Shown here: positions 9,139-18,196 of the stretch, one piece after another
Layout: every line of letters begins with the position of its first letter
Numbering within the stretch: position 1 is the first letter of the stretch
Assembly (NCBI RefSeq): GCF_000828475.1
Contig: NZ_AP014648.1
Location: forward strand, 3,049,400-3,113,399
From: Methyloceanibacter caenitepidi
GTDB lineage: Bacteria; Pseudomonadota; Alphaproteobacteria; Rhizobiales; Methyloligellaceae
DNA length: 64,000 nt
Direction: 5' to 3'
Notes under the pieces: generated by a model
Databases searched by the model: none
What the model was told of the DNA's origin: nothing
Seen by the model: the letters and a program-made list of their open reading frames with translations, nothing else
Program-made: the position numbers and the translations under genes

Positions 9139-10077
9139 CTATTGCACCGCTGGCTCGGCAAAAACCACGTCCTGGTCGGCATTGTCGATCAGGTCGATCG
9201 TCGCGGACTTGGCCCCCTTGGGCAGGCGGATCTCCGTCTTGGACCCGAGCCGCAGCCGCAAGACGCCGTCGGTCAGCACGCCGGACCGGGACCAAGGCTC
9301 GAAATAGCTCTTGAGGACATCGATCTCCTCAGCGCTCTGGGTGACCGTCTCCCCGTTGCCGAGCTTGAAGGTGATGCTGCGCACATAGGCGCCGTTGGTC
9401 GAGGCGCCCGCGTTTACGTAGAGGACGGCCGCGTCCGGCAGCGGGGCCGGCTCGGCCACAATCCGGTAGGCCTCGACATCGGTGCGCCGCTCCAACTGGG
9501 CGATTCCGAAGTAGTAGTCGTAGAACCCGACCGTGAAGATGACCGACGCGGCGGTCAGCGCAATGGCCACGCCCTTGGTGAAGACACCCCGCAACGGATC
9601 GATGCCGAACAGATTGTCGAGGGCGAATGAACCGGGCCCGTATAGCATGACGCTCACCGAGATCGCGAAGCCCAGCGCGGCCATGGTCCACTCGTCGAGG
9701 CATTCGAAGCCCTGCCAGCCGAAGATGAGCATGAGCGCGATATTCAGAAGGGCCGCGCCGACGGCCGAAAGGCGCGTCAGGAACCCGAAAATGAGCCCCA
9801 GCCCCGCGAGCGCCTCGCCGATCGTCATCGCATACGTGGCGAACTCGGCCAGCCCCGGCCGCGCCAGCACGAAATGGACCACGCTCTCAATCGGCGAGCC
9901 CGGCGCCGCCGCCACGAGCTTGTTCGCCACGTCCTTGGCGCTATCGATGTCGAGCTTCGCCGGCGCGTTGTAGAAGCGCCGCCAGGCGGCGGACAGGAAG
10001 ACAAACCCCATTGAAATCGCGGAGGCCCGCAAAGCAAGCTGCTTCACGTCCGCGAAACGATCCTCCGTCTGGTCCAT
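9139..10077 (-). CDS. DoxD-DoxA-like fusion (thiosulfate:quinone oxidoreductase-like membrane protein)
   Basis: The protein has 312 residues. Residues about 15-190 carry four or five hydrophobic helices with the DoxD/DoxX pattern (SAAWRRFYN at the first helix, IGEALAGLGLIFG, WQGFECLDEWTMAALGF). Residues about 195-312 lie after the last helix and look like the DoxA part: a beta-rich domain with AAVLYVNAGAS and ITFKLGNGE. In Acidianus, DoxD plus DoxA form a thiosulfate:quinone oxidoreductase; fused forms occur in bacteria. Thiosulfate oxidation here is therefore an inference. The start has a good GAGGGAA site. No sox genes are in the window. Confidence 0.68.
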   Translation of the reverse strand: MDQTEDRFADVKQLALRASAISMGFVFLSAAWRRFYNAPAKLDIDSAKDVANKLVAAAPGSPIESVVHFVLARPGLAEFATYAMTIGEALAGLGLIFGFLTRLSAVGAALLNIALMLIFGWQGFECLDEWTMAALGFAISVSVMLYGPGSFALDNLFGIDPLRGVFTKGVAIALTAASVIFTVGFYDYYFGIAQLERRTDVEAYRIVAEPAPLPDAAVLYVNAGASTNGAYVRSITFKLGNGETVTQSAEEIDVLKSYFEPWSRSGVLTDGVLRLRLGSKTEIRLPKGAKSATIDLIDNADQDVVFAEPAVQ

Positions 10078-10294
10078 CTTATTCCCTCTGGTTCCAAAGG
10101 CCGCCCCGGCAATCCGGTATTAGGGCCCGGTTTTACCGGATTCCAGTCACGATGGCGCGATCTTCGTGGATGCGCAGATGCTTGCCCTACCGGCGGTTCC
10201 GCGCTATAGGCTGCGGCCAATTCCGCTAGATCAACGACGCGACGCGGAGCTGCCCGGCACGCAGGGGCGGCCCGAGCAAACAAGGTTTTGAGCC

Positions 10295-10516
10295 ATGAAA
10301 AAGGACATTCACCCCGATTACCACCAGATCAAGGTGGTCATGACGGACGGCACGGAGTTCGTCACCTACTCGACCTATGGCGCCGAGGGTGACACGCTGA
10401 AGCTGGACATCGATCCCAAGACCCACCCGGCCTGGACCGGTGGCGGTCAGCACCTGATCGACCGTGGCGGTCGCCTCTCGCGCTTCAAGAAGAAGTACGA
10501 AGGCTTCATCAAGTAG
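10295..10516 (+). CDS. rpmE: 50S ribosomal protein bL31
   Basis: The protein has 73 residues, beginning [20 protein letters not shown] and ending [14 protein letters not shown]. This is bL31 of the alphaproteobacterial type. The zinc-binding CXXC pattern of C+ forms is absent, so it is the zinc-independent kind. It is followed 26 bases later by a strong terminator, and its upstream neighbour is divergent, so it forms a single-gene transcription unit. Confidence 0.96.
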   Translation: MKKDIHPDYHQIKVVMTDGTEFVTYSTYGAEGDTLKLDIDPKTHPAWTGGGQHLIDRGGRLSRFKKKYEGFIK

Positions 10517-10542
10517 AATTCGGGACTCAAGTCTCACGCAAT

Positions 10543-10573
10543 AAGCCGGTCCTTCGGGAGCCGGCTTTTTTGT
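10543..10573 (+). terminator. Intrinsic terminator of rpmE
   Basis: The stem AAGCCGGT/AGCCGGCTT with a short TTCGG-containing loop is followed by TTTTTTG. It lies 26 bases after the rpmE stop codon. Confidence 0.9.
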
Positions 10574-10676
10574 TGCCGCCCCGAACCGTGCGCCCATCGA
10601 TCGTCCATGGGCTCAATGACGCGCTGTCACCAGCCGCCGGTCCGTTGAAGGCAGCCCCATGGACACTGCCACGCGA

Positions 10677-11009
10677 TCAATCGTCGTCGTCTGCACTTCG
10701 GTGCTTCTCGCTGAGAATGAATGCCAGCTCATCGCGCATGATGCGATTTAGCTCGTCGATGTGTTTGGAAGCCTTTGCGAGAACATCGCGAGCCTCTTTG
10801 TTGGATGAAACGAGATCGGACGAGTCCAACAGCTCCGTATACCGCCTATGAAGCGCGCCGTTCACCAGCATCATTTTGCCCAGCAAGGTGGCCTGCAAGG
10901 TCACAAGCTCCTCGAAGCTCAGCATCTCGGGGGAGGAATGGGCGAGACGTTCGTCTCGAAGTAAATGTGTCCACCAATTCAACTTGGACCTCCTTCGGCA
11001 AGTTGCCAT
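10677..11009 (-). CDS. Hypothetical protein, helical
   Basis: The frame encodes up to 110 residues. From about residue 30 it reads MLSFEELVTLQATLLGKMMLV and continues as amphipathic helices up to the acidic end SADDDD. No known domain is recognised. A helical, coding-like composition and the lack of a competing frame support it being a gene. The start is unclear: neither the ATG at 11009 nor that at 10925 has a recognisable ribosome binding site. Confidence 0.4.
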   Translation of the reverse strand: MATCRRRSKLNWWTHLLRDERLAHSSPEMLSFEELVTLQATLLGKMMLVNGALHRRYTELLDSSDLVSSNKEARDVLAKASKHIDELNRIMRDELAFILSEKHRSADDDD

Positions 11010-11084
11010 CGCGTACTTCGAGGCGATGTGGAGATGCGGTACGCGTTTGAACCGCCTACGGACACTTTATCAATTGTGAAGCGT

Positions 11085-11116
11085 GAAGGCCCGGCTCCCA
11101 TGTGAACCGGGCCTTC
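11085..11116. terminator. Perfect 10-bp stem-loop, possible terminator
   Basis: GAAGGCCCGG pairs with CCGGGCCTTC across a 12-base loop. Neither strand has a long T run, so termination is uncertain. It separates two minus-strand hypothetical genes. Confidence 0.45.
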
Positions 11117-11195
11117 CGCTTGCGCCAACGCCGTTCGGACTGATGCGGGGAAACGGCGCAACGCAGACTGCAGTGCGACGAAAATCGCCACCAAA

Positions 11196-11507
11196 TCAGT
11201 CAGTTTCCGACGGCGGCATCGCGTCCATCTTGGGTCGGACGGCAACTCCGTGCCGCGACAGGATTTCCCTCGCAAAATTTTCGGCTGGTGCTTCGCCCTT
11301 CAGGGTTTGCGCAATGAGCGCCGCCATGCCGAAAAGGTGGTCGCTGAGGGCTTCCGAGGCTGACCCATGCGAAGCTCGGGTCAGGTCGGCGACACTCTCA
11401 GCTTTGGCGACAAAATCTTGCAGGCATTCCGGCGGCAAACGCCCAGGGTCGATGCCATGCTTCCGAAGTTCATTCGCGAGTTGCGCTTGGGCGACATAGT
11501 CAGCCAT
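11196..11507 (-). CDS. Hypothetical protein, 103 residues
   Basis: The protein starts MADYVAQAQLANELRKHGIDP and is a soluble, mostly helical protein with a segment SEALSDHLFGMAALIAQTL. No domain is recognised. The start at 11507 is chosen because GGGAGAT lies just upstream and the extension before it is a poor, arginine-rich translation. The neighbouring genes are other small hypotheticals of this accessory stretch. Confidence 0.55.
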   Translation of the reverse strand: MADYVAQAQLANELRKHGIDPGRLPPECLQDFVAKAESVADLTRASHGSASEALSDHLFGMAALIAQTLKGEAPAENFAREILSRHGVAVRPKMDAMPPSETD

Positions 11508-12104
11508 CGGGATCTCCCAACAACGTTTTTCTTGATCGCTCCGACCCGGAGTCGGACGAGCCTTGGGAGGAACAGCGCGCACGCTGCCATCCCCGCCCCG
11601 AGCAGACCCCTAACGAGAGTGGTAATAGACACGGTGTTTCCTCCTCCTTTGGCGGCGTCGAGCCGCAATAGAATTTTACTGCAGTCGGACGTCGCCGACA
11701 GTTGATTCCCATCAACGCAGGCGACATTTCATCTGTATGCGTCTCAGCGCTCGTACGACTCCTGGTGGATCGAGCGCGGATGAACGAGGATGCCAAAAAT
11801 GAGAAAAGCTCCGAACTGCCCCCATTCTCGTCCCGAACGCGTTATTACCAGTTGCAGCGTGTTCGCTGCTCACGACTAGCACCGGCGATCGCGCAAACGC
11901 CTTAGTAGGCATCGCCGCCGGGGCACCGTTGTCGGCCCTGCCCTCCACTCGGCGGCGACGAAACACGGCTGCGAAGCCCTGTCTCGATAGAAATTTCCGT
12001 CTGTAGATTGTCGGCCGGTGGTGATGTCATGATCCTGAGACAGGCGCGTCAAATCCAATCAAATGGAAGTACGAGCACGCTGCGCCGGCGCCGGGAGGAT
12101 AGTG
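11508..12104. other. Gene-poor stretch upstream of the sulfatase gene
   Basis: Several short overlapping frames exist, but none has both a convincing start and protein-like composition. The best is a minus-strand GTG frame at about 11632 (VSITTLVRGLLGAGMAACAL, one hydrophobic helix) preceded by GGAGGAGG. It would overlap the 103-residue gene by over 100 bases, so it is left uncertain. No clear terminator or promoter is seen. Confidence 0.4.
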
Positions 12105-13703
12105 ATGAGGTTCTTTAAGACTGGAGCGGTTTTGCTCCTGGCGGCGTTTGCCGCATCGGGAGCAGCATGGGCACAAGACAGTAGCGCGTCGAGCGGCAAG
12201 CCCAACATTCTCGTCATTTGGGGCGACGACATCGGTTGGCAGAACGTGAGCGCCTACGGCATGGGAACGATGGGGTACACCACGCCAAACATCGATAAGA
12301 TCGGCAACGAGGGCATCAAGTTCACCGACCACTACGCCCAGCCCTCGTGCACGGCTGGCCGGGCAGCCTTCATCACCGGGCAGTACCCAATCCGCTCAGG
12401 CATGACTACGGTCGGGCAACCCGGTGACGCGCTCGGTTTGCAGGCGGCGTCACCGAGCCTCGCTAGAGTCCTCAAGAACGCCGGCTACAGAACCGGTCAT
12501 TTCGGCAAGAACCATCTGGGCGACCGGAACGAGCACCTGCCGACGGCCCACGGCTTCGATGAGTTCTTCGGCAACCTCTACCATCTCAATACGCAGGAGG
12601 AGGCCGAGCAGCGCGACTACCAGCGTTTCGGCGAGGCTTATGCCGGCAACCTCGAAGACTACGAGGCAAAGTTCGGGACCCGCGGAGTCATTCACTCATT
12701 TGCAACCGATACGGACGACCCGACCGAAGATCCCCGCTTTGGCCGCGTCGGTAAGCAGACCATCGAGGACACCGGCCCTCTGACACAGGAGCGCATGAAG
12801 AACTTCGACGAAGGGGAGGTCATTCCCAAAGCGCTCGATTTCATGACGAAGTCGAAAGAGGAAGGAAAGCCATTCTTCATCTGGCTGAACACCAGCCGGA
12901 TGCACCTCTACACGCGGCTGAACGACAAATGGCGTTACGCGGCCGAGGAGTACACGAGCGAAGCCGATTATCACGGCAGCGGGATGCTGCAGCACGACCA
13001 CGATATCGGCCTCGTGCTCGACTACCTCAAGCAACAAGGGCTCGATGACAACACCATCGTCTGGTACTCCACCGACAATGGGCCCGAGCATTCGTCATGG
13101 CCACACGGGGCGACCACGCCGTTCCGCGGCGAGAAGATGACGACCTACGAAGGCGGCGTCCGCGTGATTTCGATGCTGCGCTGGCCGGGCACCATCGAGT
13201 CCGGGCAGGTGCTGAACGGCATCCAGGGTCACCAGGACATGTTCACGAGCTTCGCGGCGGCCGCTGGAGTGCCGGACATCGTCGAACAGATGGAAGCCGA
13301 GAAGAAGCAATACATCGATGGGGTCAACAACCTAGACTACTGGACCGGCAAGTCGCCCAAGTCAGCCAGAACCCACATCTTCTACTACTACGAGAGCAAG
13401 CTGATGGCCGTCCGCATGGGTCCGTGGAAGTTCCACTTCTCGACCAAGGAAGACTACTACGCAAACGTCATCCCCCGAACGGTTCCGCTTGTTTTCAACA
13501 TCCGCATGGACCCGTTCGAATCCTATTTCAGCAAGGACTCCTACGGCCACCTCATGCAGAAGGTGTCTTGGTTGATACAGCCCATGGGCGAGTTGATGGC
13601 TCAGCATCTGCAGACCCTTGCGGAATACCCGCCTGTGCAAGGCGGCAAGTCCTTTGACATGTCGAACGTGGTGGAGGAGTTCGTCAACAAGGCGAGGCAA
13701 TAA
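12105..13703 (+). CDS. Periplasmic arylsulfatase
   Basis: The protein has 532 residues. A signal peptide of about 23 residues ([23 protein letters not shown]) precedes the sulfatase core. Metal-binding aspartates lie in WGDDIGW near residue 43. The sulfatase signature is present as [10 protein letters not shown] at about residue 85; the Cys in the C-x-A-x-R motif is the residue converted to formylglycine. [13 protein letters not shown] and a late [14 protein letters not shown] complete the active site. It hydrolyses sulfate esters, probably to obtain sulfate. The start is set by GGAGGA seven bases upstream. A strong terminator follows about 100 bases after the stop. The natural substrate is unknown. 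Confidence 0.9.
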   Translation: MRFFKTGAVLLLAAFAASGAAWAQDSSASSGKPNILVIWGDDIGWQNVSAYGMGTMGYTTPNIDKIGNEGIKFTDHYAQPSCTAGRAAFITGQYPIRSGMTTVGQPGDALGLQAASPSLARVLKNAGYRTGHFGKNHLGDRNEHLPTAHGFDEFFGNLYHLNTQEEAEQRDYQRFGEAYAGNLEDYEAKFGTRGVIHSFATDTDDPTEDPRFGRVGKQTIEDTGPLTQERMKNFDEGEVIPKALDFMTKSKEEGKPFFIWLNTSRMHLYTRLNDKWRYAAEEYTSEADYHGSGMLQHDHDIGLVLDYLKQQGLDDNTIVWYSTDNGPEHSSWPHGATTPFRGEKMTTYEGGVRVISMLRWPGTIESGQVLNGIQGHQDMFTSFAAAAGVPDIVEQMEAEKKQYIDGVNNLDYWTGKSPKSARTHIFYYYESKLMAVRMGPWKFHFSTKEDYYANVIPRTVPLVFNIRMDPFESYFSKDSYGHLMQKVSWLIQPMGELMAQHLQTLAEYPPVQGGKSFDMSNVVEEFVNKARQ

Positions 13704-13803
13704 GTCAGGCGAAGCGCTCTCTTTCGCGGAGTCGGCCGCCCCCCGCGCGTCATGCAGAGGAACGAAAGCTTCATCGCTAGGGAATCGTGACAATTCTGCA
13801 GGC

Positions 13804-13836
13804 AAAAGCCGGCTCTTCGCGAGCCGGCTTTTTTGT
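13804..13836 (+). terminator. Intrinsic terminator after the sulfatase gene
   Basis: AAAGCCGGCTC pairs with GAGCCGGCTTT around TTCGC, followed by a run of six T. It is nearly symmetrical and may also stop minus-strand transcription. Confidence 0.9.
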
Positions 13837-13932
13837 TGGCGGCGGCGCCACGGCTATGCTTTCCCTGATTCCACCGAGGGAGTGTTCGACGGCGCGGCTC
13901 ACGGCCGCCCTCACAACGAGAGGAGGCCTCCG

Positions 13933-14598
13933 ATGCGCGTGAAGAAAGTGCCGAACTTCGGCGTCTTGCTACTCGTCTTATGCCTATTGATCGTCATTGC
14001 GCCGATCGCCACAAGTCCCGCCACGGCCTTCGCCATCGAATTGCTGTTCAACGTCGTCTTCATCGCCGGGGCATATTGGCTGGCGTCGGGAGACAGCACG
14101 CGGTGGGTCTATCTTTGCTTGACGCTGGCGGCCCTCGTCACGCGCTGGGCAGCGCTCCTAACGGGGGCGCCCTGGCTGCAAGTGACGTCGGCCACGGTAA
14201 CCCTATTCTGGTTCGCACTCAGCATCGCGCTGATCTTCGGCGAGCTGGCCCGGCGGCGCGACGTCGACGCCAATACGATCATGGGTGCCGTTGTCGCCTA
14301 TCTACTCTTGGCCGTCGCGTTCGCGTATCTCTACGGCATCATCGAACACATAAACCCCGGGTCGTTCTCCGGAATTCCCGCCGAGACCGGTCGCACGAAC
14401 CTTAGCGACGCTCTCATCTATTTCAGCCTCGTGACCCTGACCACCGTGGGATATGGGGACATCGTTGCCGTATCGGGCCCCGCCAGGCCGTTGGCGGGCC
14501 TGGAGGCGGCTTGCGGGACGCTCTACGTCGCCGTCATGATCGCACGGCTCGTCGCACTCGAGGTAGCCGCTAGGCTTCGCGGACACGGCGAGCGCTAA
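13933..14598 (+). CDS. Potassium channel-like membrane protein
   Basis: The protein has 221 residues with about five to six hydrophobic helices. The C-terminal part has the two-helix ion channel unit. The selectivity filter is in TLTTVGYGD at about residue 174, preceded by a pore helix (DALIYFSLVT). This is the TVGYGD filter of K+ channels (Pfam Ion_trans_2). No cytoplasmic RCK or cyclic-nucleotide domain follows, so gating is not evident. The start at 13933 follows AGGAGG. The open frame extends far upstream, but that extension overlaps the terminator and is not protein-like. The gene stands alone. Confidence 0.85.
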   Translation: MRVKKVPNFGVLLLVLCLLIVIAPIATSPATAFAIELLFNVVFIAGAYWLASGDSTRWVYLCLTLAALVTRWAALLTGAPWLQVTSATVTLFWFALSIALIFGELARRRDVDANTIMGAVVAYLLLAVAFAYLYGIIEHINPGSFSGIPAETGRTNLSDALIYFSLVTLTTVGYGDIVAVSGPARPLAGLEAACGTLYVAVMIARLVALEVAARLRGHGER

Positions 14599-14804
14599 GC
14601 AGGCAAACCCGCGCCTGGGCGAGACCCACTCGCGGCGCCCCTCTTGCCGTCGGACAAATCTGCACAGTTCGCGTAGCCCGTCGGCTACCCCTTGACCAAA
14701 AGACGTCAGCGGGAGACCCTACGTTACAAGGCGGCGCGAGCGGACGAAGTACGTTAGACTTGCATGCCGCCACATCTGCCCGTTCCTCCAATTGGAAGAG
14801 AATC

Positions 14805-15626
14805 ATGCGCCTGCGACTGGGTTGCCGTCTCAGCTACCGGCTAGCTGCGCCTACACCGATGATTCTGCTTTTGAGCGTGCATTATTCGCGCACGAGCGAC
14901 CTTGAGCGGCCTGATCTGCTCACCACCATCCCCGCAGTGCCCATCGAAAGCTATCGGGACGGGTTCGGCAATTGGTGCAATCGGCTGACCGCCCCTGCCG
15001 GTGAATTTTGCGTCTCGACCGACACCGTCATTCGCGATGCCGGCTTGCCCGACGAAAAGGACACAACCGCCGAGCAGCACACCGTCGAACGGTTGCCGGG
15101 TGAGGTGCTGACCTTCCTCTTGGCGAGCCGCTATTGCGAAACTGATATTCTGTCCGACTTCGCATGGCAGCAGTTTGGCCAGGAGCCTCTCGGCTGGGCA
15201 CGCGTACAGGCGGTCTGCGATTTCGTGCATGATCGTATCCGCTTTGGGTACGAGTTTTCCCGCGCCACGCGCACCGCGGTGGAAACGATGAAGGAAAGAG
15301 TTGGCGTATGCCGCGACTTCACGCATCTCGCGATCACCCTGTGCCGCTGCCTCAACATACCGGCGCGGTACTGCACCGGATATGTCAGCGACATCGGACA
15401 ACCACCGCCCTATGCGCCGATGGACTTTGCTGCCTGGATGGAAGTCTACCTCGGGGGGCGGTGGTGGGTATTCGACCCGCGCAACAACGACGTCCGCTTG
15501 GGCCGAATCCTCATCGCAAAAGGGCGTGACGCGGCTGACGTGCCGTTGACACACAGCTTCGGACAACATGAGCTGGTTGACTTCAATGTCTGGATTGATC
15601 GCGTGGACGATAATCCGATTCAGTGA
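14805..15626 (+). CDS. Transglutaminase-like protein
   Basis: The protein has 273 residues. The N-terminal 110 residues form the beta domain often preceding transglutaminase cores. The core (about 140-240) contains the catalytic Cys in RVGVCRDFTHL and the Asp in WWVFDPRNN. Between them the usual catalytic His position reads MDFAAWMEVY, so Ala occupies the place of His; other members often have HAW. Function could be proteolytic, transamidating or inactive. The start at 14805 has GGAAGAG upstream. The gene stands between the channel and the cold-shock gene. Confidence 0.78.
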   Translation: MRLRLGCRLSYRLAAPTPMILLLSVHYSRTSDLERPDLLTTIPAVPIESYRDGFGNWCNRLTAPAGEFCVSTDTVIRDAGLPDEKDTTAEQHTVERLPGEVLTFLLASRYCETDILSDFAWQQFGQEPLGWARVQAVCDFVHDRIRFGYEFSRATRTAVETMKERVGVCRDFTHLAITLCRCLNIPARYCTGYVSDIGQPPPYAPMDFAAWMEVYLGGRWWVFDPRNNDVRLGRILIAKGRDAADVPLTHSFGQHELVDFNVWIDRVDDNPIQ

Positions 15627-16006
15627 TGTTCGCCAACCCCGAGATGAAGCGGTACGAGGACAACGCTTGTCGGCTCAAGAGCGGCCGCTTGACGATTGCC
15701 AGGCTTGAAGATCGCAGCATCCAGGTGCCAGTCCGGTCTGCCGGACGCACGTTTGGGACATCAGATTGGCCGTGTCCGACTTCCGCGTTGATTTAACGCG
15801 GCAGTTACACAGGAAGGCCCCGCTCGCGAAACCTTGTGGTTTTCACCAAATGCGCCTATATAGAGAAATCGACATTTGGCCGGACCATTGGCCGTAGCGC
15901 ACAAGCGCGCGTTTCAGACCCTCCCAAACATCGACAATCTCGCTTCGAGTCGCGCTTCGGCGCGTCTTCAGGCACGACTACATACACTTGGACGAAAGGA
16001 ACCCCG
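15627..16006 (+). promoter_or_regulatory. Upstream region and long leader of the cold-shock gene
   Basis: A good sigma70-like promoter is visible: TTGTGG (15834-15839), 17 bases, TATATA (15857-15862). Transcription should start near 15869, giving a leader of about 138 bases, the length typical of temperature-responsive cspA leaders. A perfect 7-bp inverted repeat CCGCGTT/AACGCGG (15783-15801) lies just upstream. No gene was found in the first part of the gap. Confidence 0.6.
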
Positions 16007-16216
16007 ATGAATACGGGAACCGTTAAATTTTACAACTCCACTCGTGGCTTCGGCTTTATTGCACCGGCCGATGGCGGCAATGACGTGTTCGTGCACGCTA
16101 CTGCGCTGGAGCGCGCCGGCATTGCGCACCTGGCCGAAGGTCAGAGTGTCAAGTTCGACACCGAGATCGATCGCCGCAGCGGCAAAACCGCTGTGAGCAC
16201 CATTGAGGCCGCGTAG
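16007..16216 (+). CDS. Cold-shock protein (CspA family)
   Basis: The protein has 69 residues. It begins [18 protein letters not shown], with the RNP1 motif GFGFI; RNP2 is DVFVHATAL. This is the single OB-fold cold-shock domain that binds single-stranded nucleic acid and melts RNA structures. A long leader with its own promoter, and a stem-loop just after the stop, make it a one-gene unit. Which cspA paralogue it is cannot be said. Confidence 0.95.
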   Translation: MNTGTVKFYNSTRGFGFIAPADGGNDVFVHATALERAGIAHLAEGQSVKFDTEIDRRSGKTAVSTIEAA

Positions 16217-16245
16217 TCTTTTTAGACTAACGCCTTGATGAATTA

Positions 16246-16273
16246 GAGCCGTCCCTTCGGGGGCGGCTCGTTA
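16246..16273 (+). terminator. Stem-loop terminator of the cold-shock gene
   Basis: GAGCCGTCCC pairs with GGGGCGGCTC around TTCG, 28 bases after the stop. The following T-rich stretch is weak. Confidence 0.6.
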
Positions 16274-16323
16274 GCTTTACTCCAACCCGTCCATTGGATG
16301 GCGAACCGAACCAAAGGCCTGAC

Positions 16324-16569
16324 ATGAGAACGTCACTTGCCGCGCGCATGACGGCAGCCAAGCGTAGTGCCGAGTTGGTTCGCAGCCAGAGCCAACAGCG
16401 CCATGACAACCTGATGCGCGATCAAGAACGGGAGCGCCAGGCAACCGCCACAAAGACCGCCCGCTTGCGCGAACTTCGACTTGCGAAGGAAGCCGCCGAG
16501 AGGGAAGAGGCGGCGCTCAAGCCTGCGCCGGCCAAGCGCGTCAGAGCGCGCCGGTCGAAGCAAACGTGA
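16324..16569 (+). CDS. Small charged coiled-coil protein
   Basis: The protein has 81 residues, begins MRTSLAARMTAAKRSAELVRSQ, and is rich in Arg, Lys, Glu and Gln. It is predicted to be one long helix, ending in a basic tail (RVRARRSKQT). No domain is recognised. It precedes another small charged protein by 30 bases, which suggests a two-gene unit. The start at 16324 is the most likely; an ATG 33 bases upstream is also possible. Confidence 0.5.
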   Translation: MRTSLAARMTAAKRSAELVRSQSQQRHDNLMRDQERERQATATKTARLRELRLAKEAAEREEAALKPAPAKRVRARRSKQT

Positions 16570-16599
16570 TCGCCGTTCAATAACGACACCGAGGTGCAG

Positions 16600-16770
16600 A
16601 TGGCCAAGCCGAACTACAATTTTCAGAAAGCCGAACGAGAGCGGGCCAAGCACCTGAAGAAGCAGGAAAAGCTCAAGCGGCTCGAGGAAGAGACGGCCAA
16701 GCGCCAAGCGGAGCGTAGCGGTGAGACCGACCCGGACTCCCACGCCCCTACCGACGCAGGGGAACCCTAA
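16600..16770 (+). CDS. Small conserved basic protein (56 residues)
   Basis: A short frame starts MAKPNYNFQKAERERAKHLK and continues as a Lys/Glu-rich helix (KQEKLKRLEEETAKRQAERS) with an acidic end. Proteins starting MAKPNY with a charged helix are common uncharacterised small proteins in alpha- and other proteobacteria. No function is known. The start has GAGG about nine bases upstream. It probably shares a transcript with the preceding 81-residue gene. Confidence 0.65.
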   Translation: MAKPNYNFQKAERERAKHLKKQEKLKRLEEETAKRQAERSGETDPDSHAPTDAGEP

Positions 16771-16890
16771 CCCGAAACAGCATACCGTTGCGGTTGTCCC
16801 AGCCCGAAAGGCGGCCAACGGCTCCTTTCGTCCTGGCAGAACCGCCCATGTTTGGCCCGTTGCAGTTTCGAACTCAGTCTTGGAGGAACC

Positions 16891-17925
16891 GTGGAACATC
16901 CTGGCTTTTTTGACCGCGGGACCCCTGTCTCACTCAGACACATTGCCGACGCGGTCGGCGCTGAGTTGAATTGTGCGGACGATGGCCTGACTGAAATCGA
17001 TGACCTGCGCGCGTTGAACGACGCCGCCGCCACGCATCTCACATTTTGTACCGGCCCCAAATACGCCAAGGCTCTCTGCGCCACGAAGGCGCGGGCGTGC
17101 CTCATCAAACCCTCCGACGTCCGTCTCATTCCGGCAAATGTCGTCCCGATCATCACGGACGCGCCGCACCGCGCCTTCGCCATGGCGATTGGGGTTCTCT
17201 ATCCCTCGTCGCTCCAACCCGAGGCGGACTCGCCGCACGCAACCATCGGCGGCCCGCTGGTACACCCGACCGCCAAGATTGGCGAAGGCGTCACTATAGG
17301 GCCCGGCGCCATTGTCGGGCGCGAGGCGAAGATCGGTGACCGCACCACGATTGCCGCAGGCGCCGTGGTTGGCTACCGCGTATTCATTGGAGCAGACTGC
17401 TTTGTGGGTCCCGGGGCCTCCGTAACCCATGCCCTGGTTGGCGATAGGGTCACGCTTCATGCTGGTTCCCGCGTCGGGCAGGATGGCTTCGGCTACGTCA
17501 TGAGCCCGGAAGGGCATTTCAAGATCCCACAAATAGGACGGGTAATCATTGGCGATGGCGTCGACCTTGGTGCCAATTCGACTGTCGATCGCGGGTTCCT
17601 CACGGACACGAAGATCGGTGAAGGAACCAAGATCGATAACCTCGTTCAGATCGCCCACAACGTGGTGATCGGCCGCCACTGCATTATTGTGTCTCAAACG
17701 GGCATTGCAGGGTCGGCCGTACTCGGCGACTTCGTCATCCTGGGCGCCCAATCCGGCGTGGTGGAACACGTAAAGATCGGCGACGGGGCACTGATTGCCG
17801 GCATGGCCCACGTAAAGGACGATGTGCCGAAAGGGGCCCGGATGGGCGGAACGCCGGCACGCCCGTTCAACGAGTGGGCACGCGAGATCGCCGCGGTGAG
17901 GCGGCTCGGAAAGAAACGGAATTAG
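16891..17925 (+). CDS. lpxD: UDP-3-O-acylglucosamine N-acyltransferase (LpxD), stand-alone copy
   Basis: The protein has 344 residues. An N-terminal LpxD domain (about 1-100, with [13 protein letters not shown]) precedes a left-handed beta-helix of hexapeptide repeats from about 115. Catalytic His lies in [10 protein letters not shown] at about residue 245. The C terminus has the helical [10 protein letters not shown]. LpxD adds the second 3-OH acyl chain to lipid A precursors in the cytoplasm. The start is taken as GTG at 16891 because GGAGG precedes it; the open frame begins 39 bases earlier. There is no fabZ, lpxA or bamA neighbour, so this may be a second copy beside the usual one. Confidence 0.88.
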   Translation: MEHPGFFDRGTPVSLRHIADAVGAELNCADDGLTEIDDLRALNDAAATHLTFCTGPKYAKALCATKARACLIKPSDVRLIPANVVPIITDAPHRAFAMAIGVLYPSSLQPEADSPHATIGGPLVHPTAKIGEGVTIGPGAIVGREAKIGDRTTIAAGAVVGYRVFIGADCFVGPGASVTHALVGDRVTLHAGSRVGQDGFGYVMSPEGHFKIPQIGRVIIGDGVDLGANSTVDRGFLTDTKIGEGTKIDNLVQIAHNVVIGRHCIIVSQTGIAGSAVLGDFVILGAQSGVVEHVKIGDGALIAGMAHVKDDVPKGARMGGTPARPFNEWAREIAAVRRLGKKRN

Positions 17926-18114
17926 TTAGGCGTAGGCCATCTTCGCAGATTGAGCGCGCTCACGAGCCGGTTGGGTTTTGCAGCTCCCCGTCCGGCCAAA
18001 AACTGACCAACGGGCCGCGTCGTCCCGAGGTGCACGGCGCCTGGACGACGGGCGGGCCGCAAGCACCCTCTCCCCCTCTGACTACTCAAGCTGGCATCCG
18101 CGGAAGAGCCGTCG

Positions 18115-18132
18115 CTGTCATATCGCTGTCAT
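18115..18132 (+). promoter_or_regulatory. Pho box (PhoB binding site)
   Basis: Two perfect CTGTCAT half-sites with an 11-base period (CTGTCAT ATCG CTGTCAT) match the PhoB consensus. The site ends about 65 bases before the preferred start codon of the phosphate transporter. In PhoB promoters the -10 box lies about 10 bases downstream, so transcription should begin near 18155. Confidence 0.85.
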
Positions 18133-18196
18133 AAGCTTGTGAGTCCGGCAGAAACTTCATATGACCTCGCATAGGAAAGCGGGGGGCACGCACCTT

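Noticed and set aside
11381..11668. Minus-strand frame with one hydrophobic helix.
   Set aside because: It overlaps the 103-residue gene by more than 100 bases and only its first part looks like protein; left as uncertain in the gap entry.
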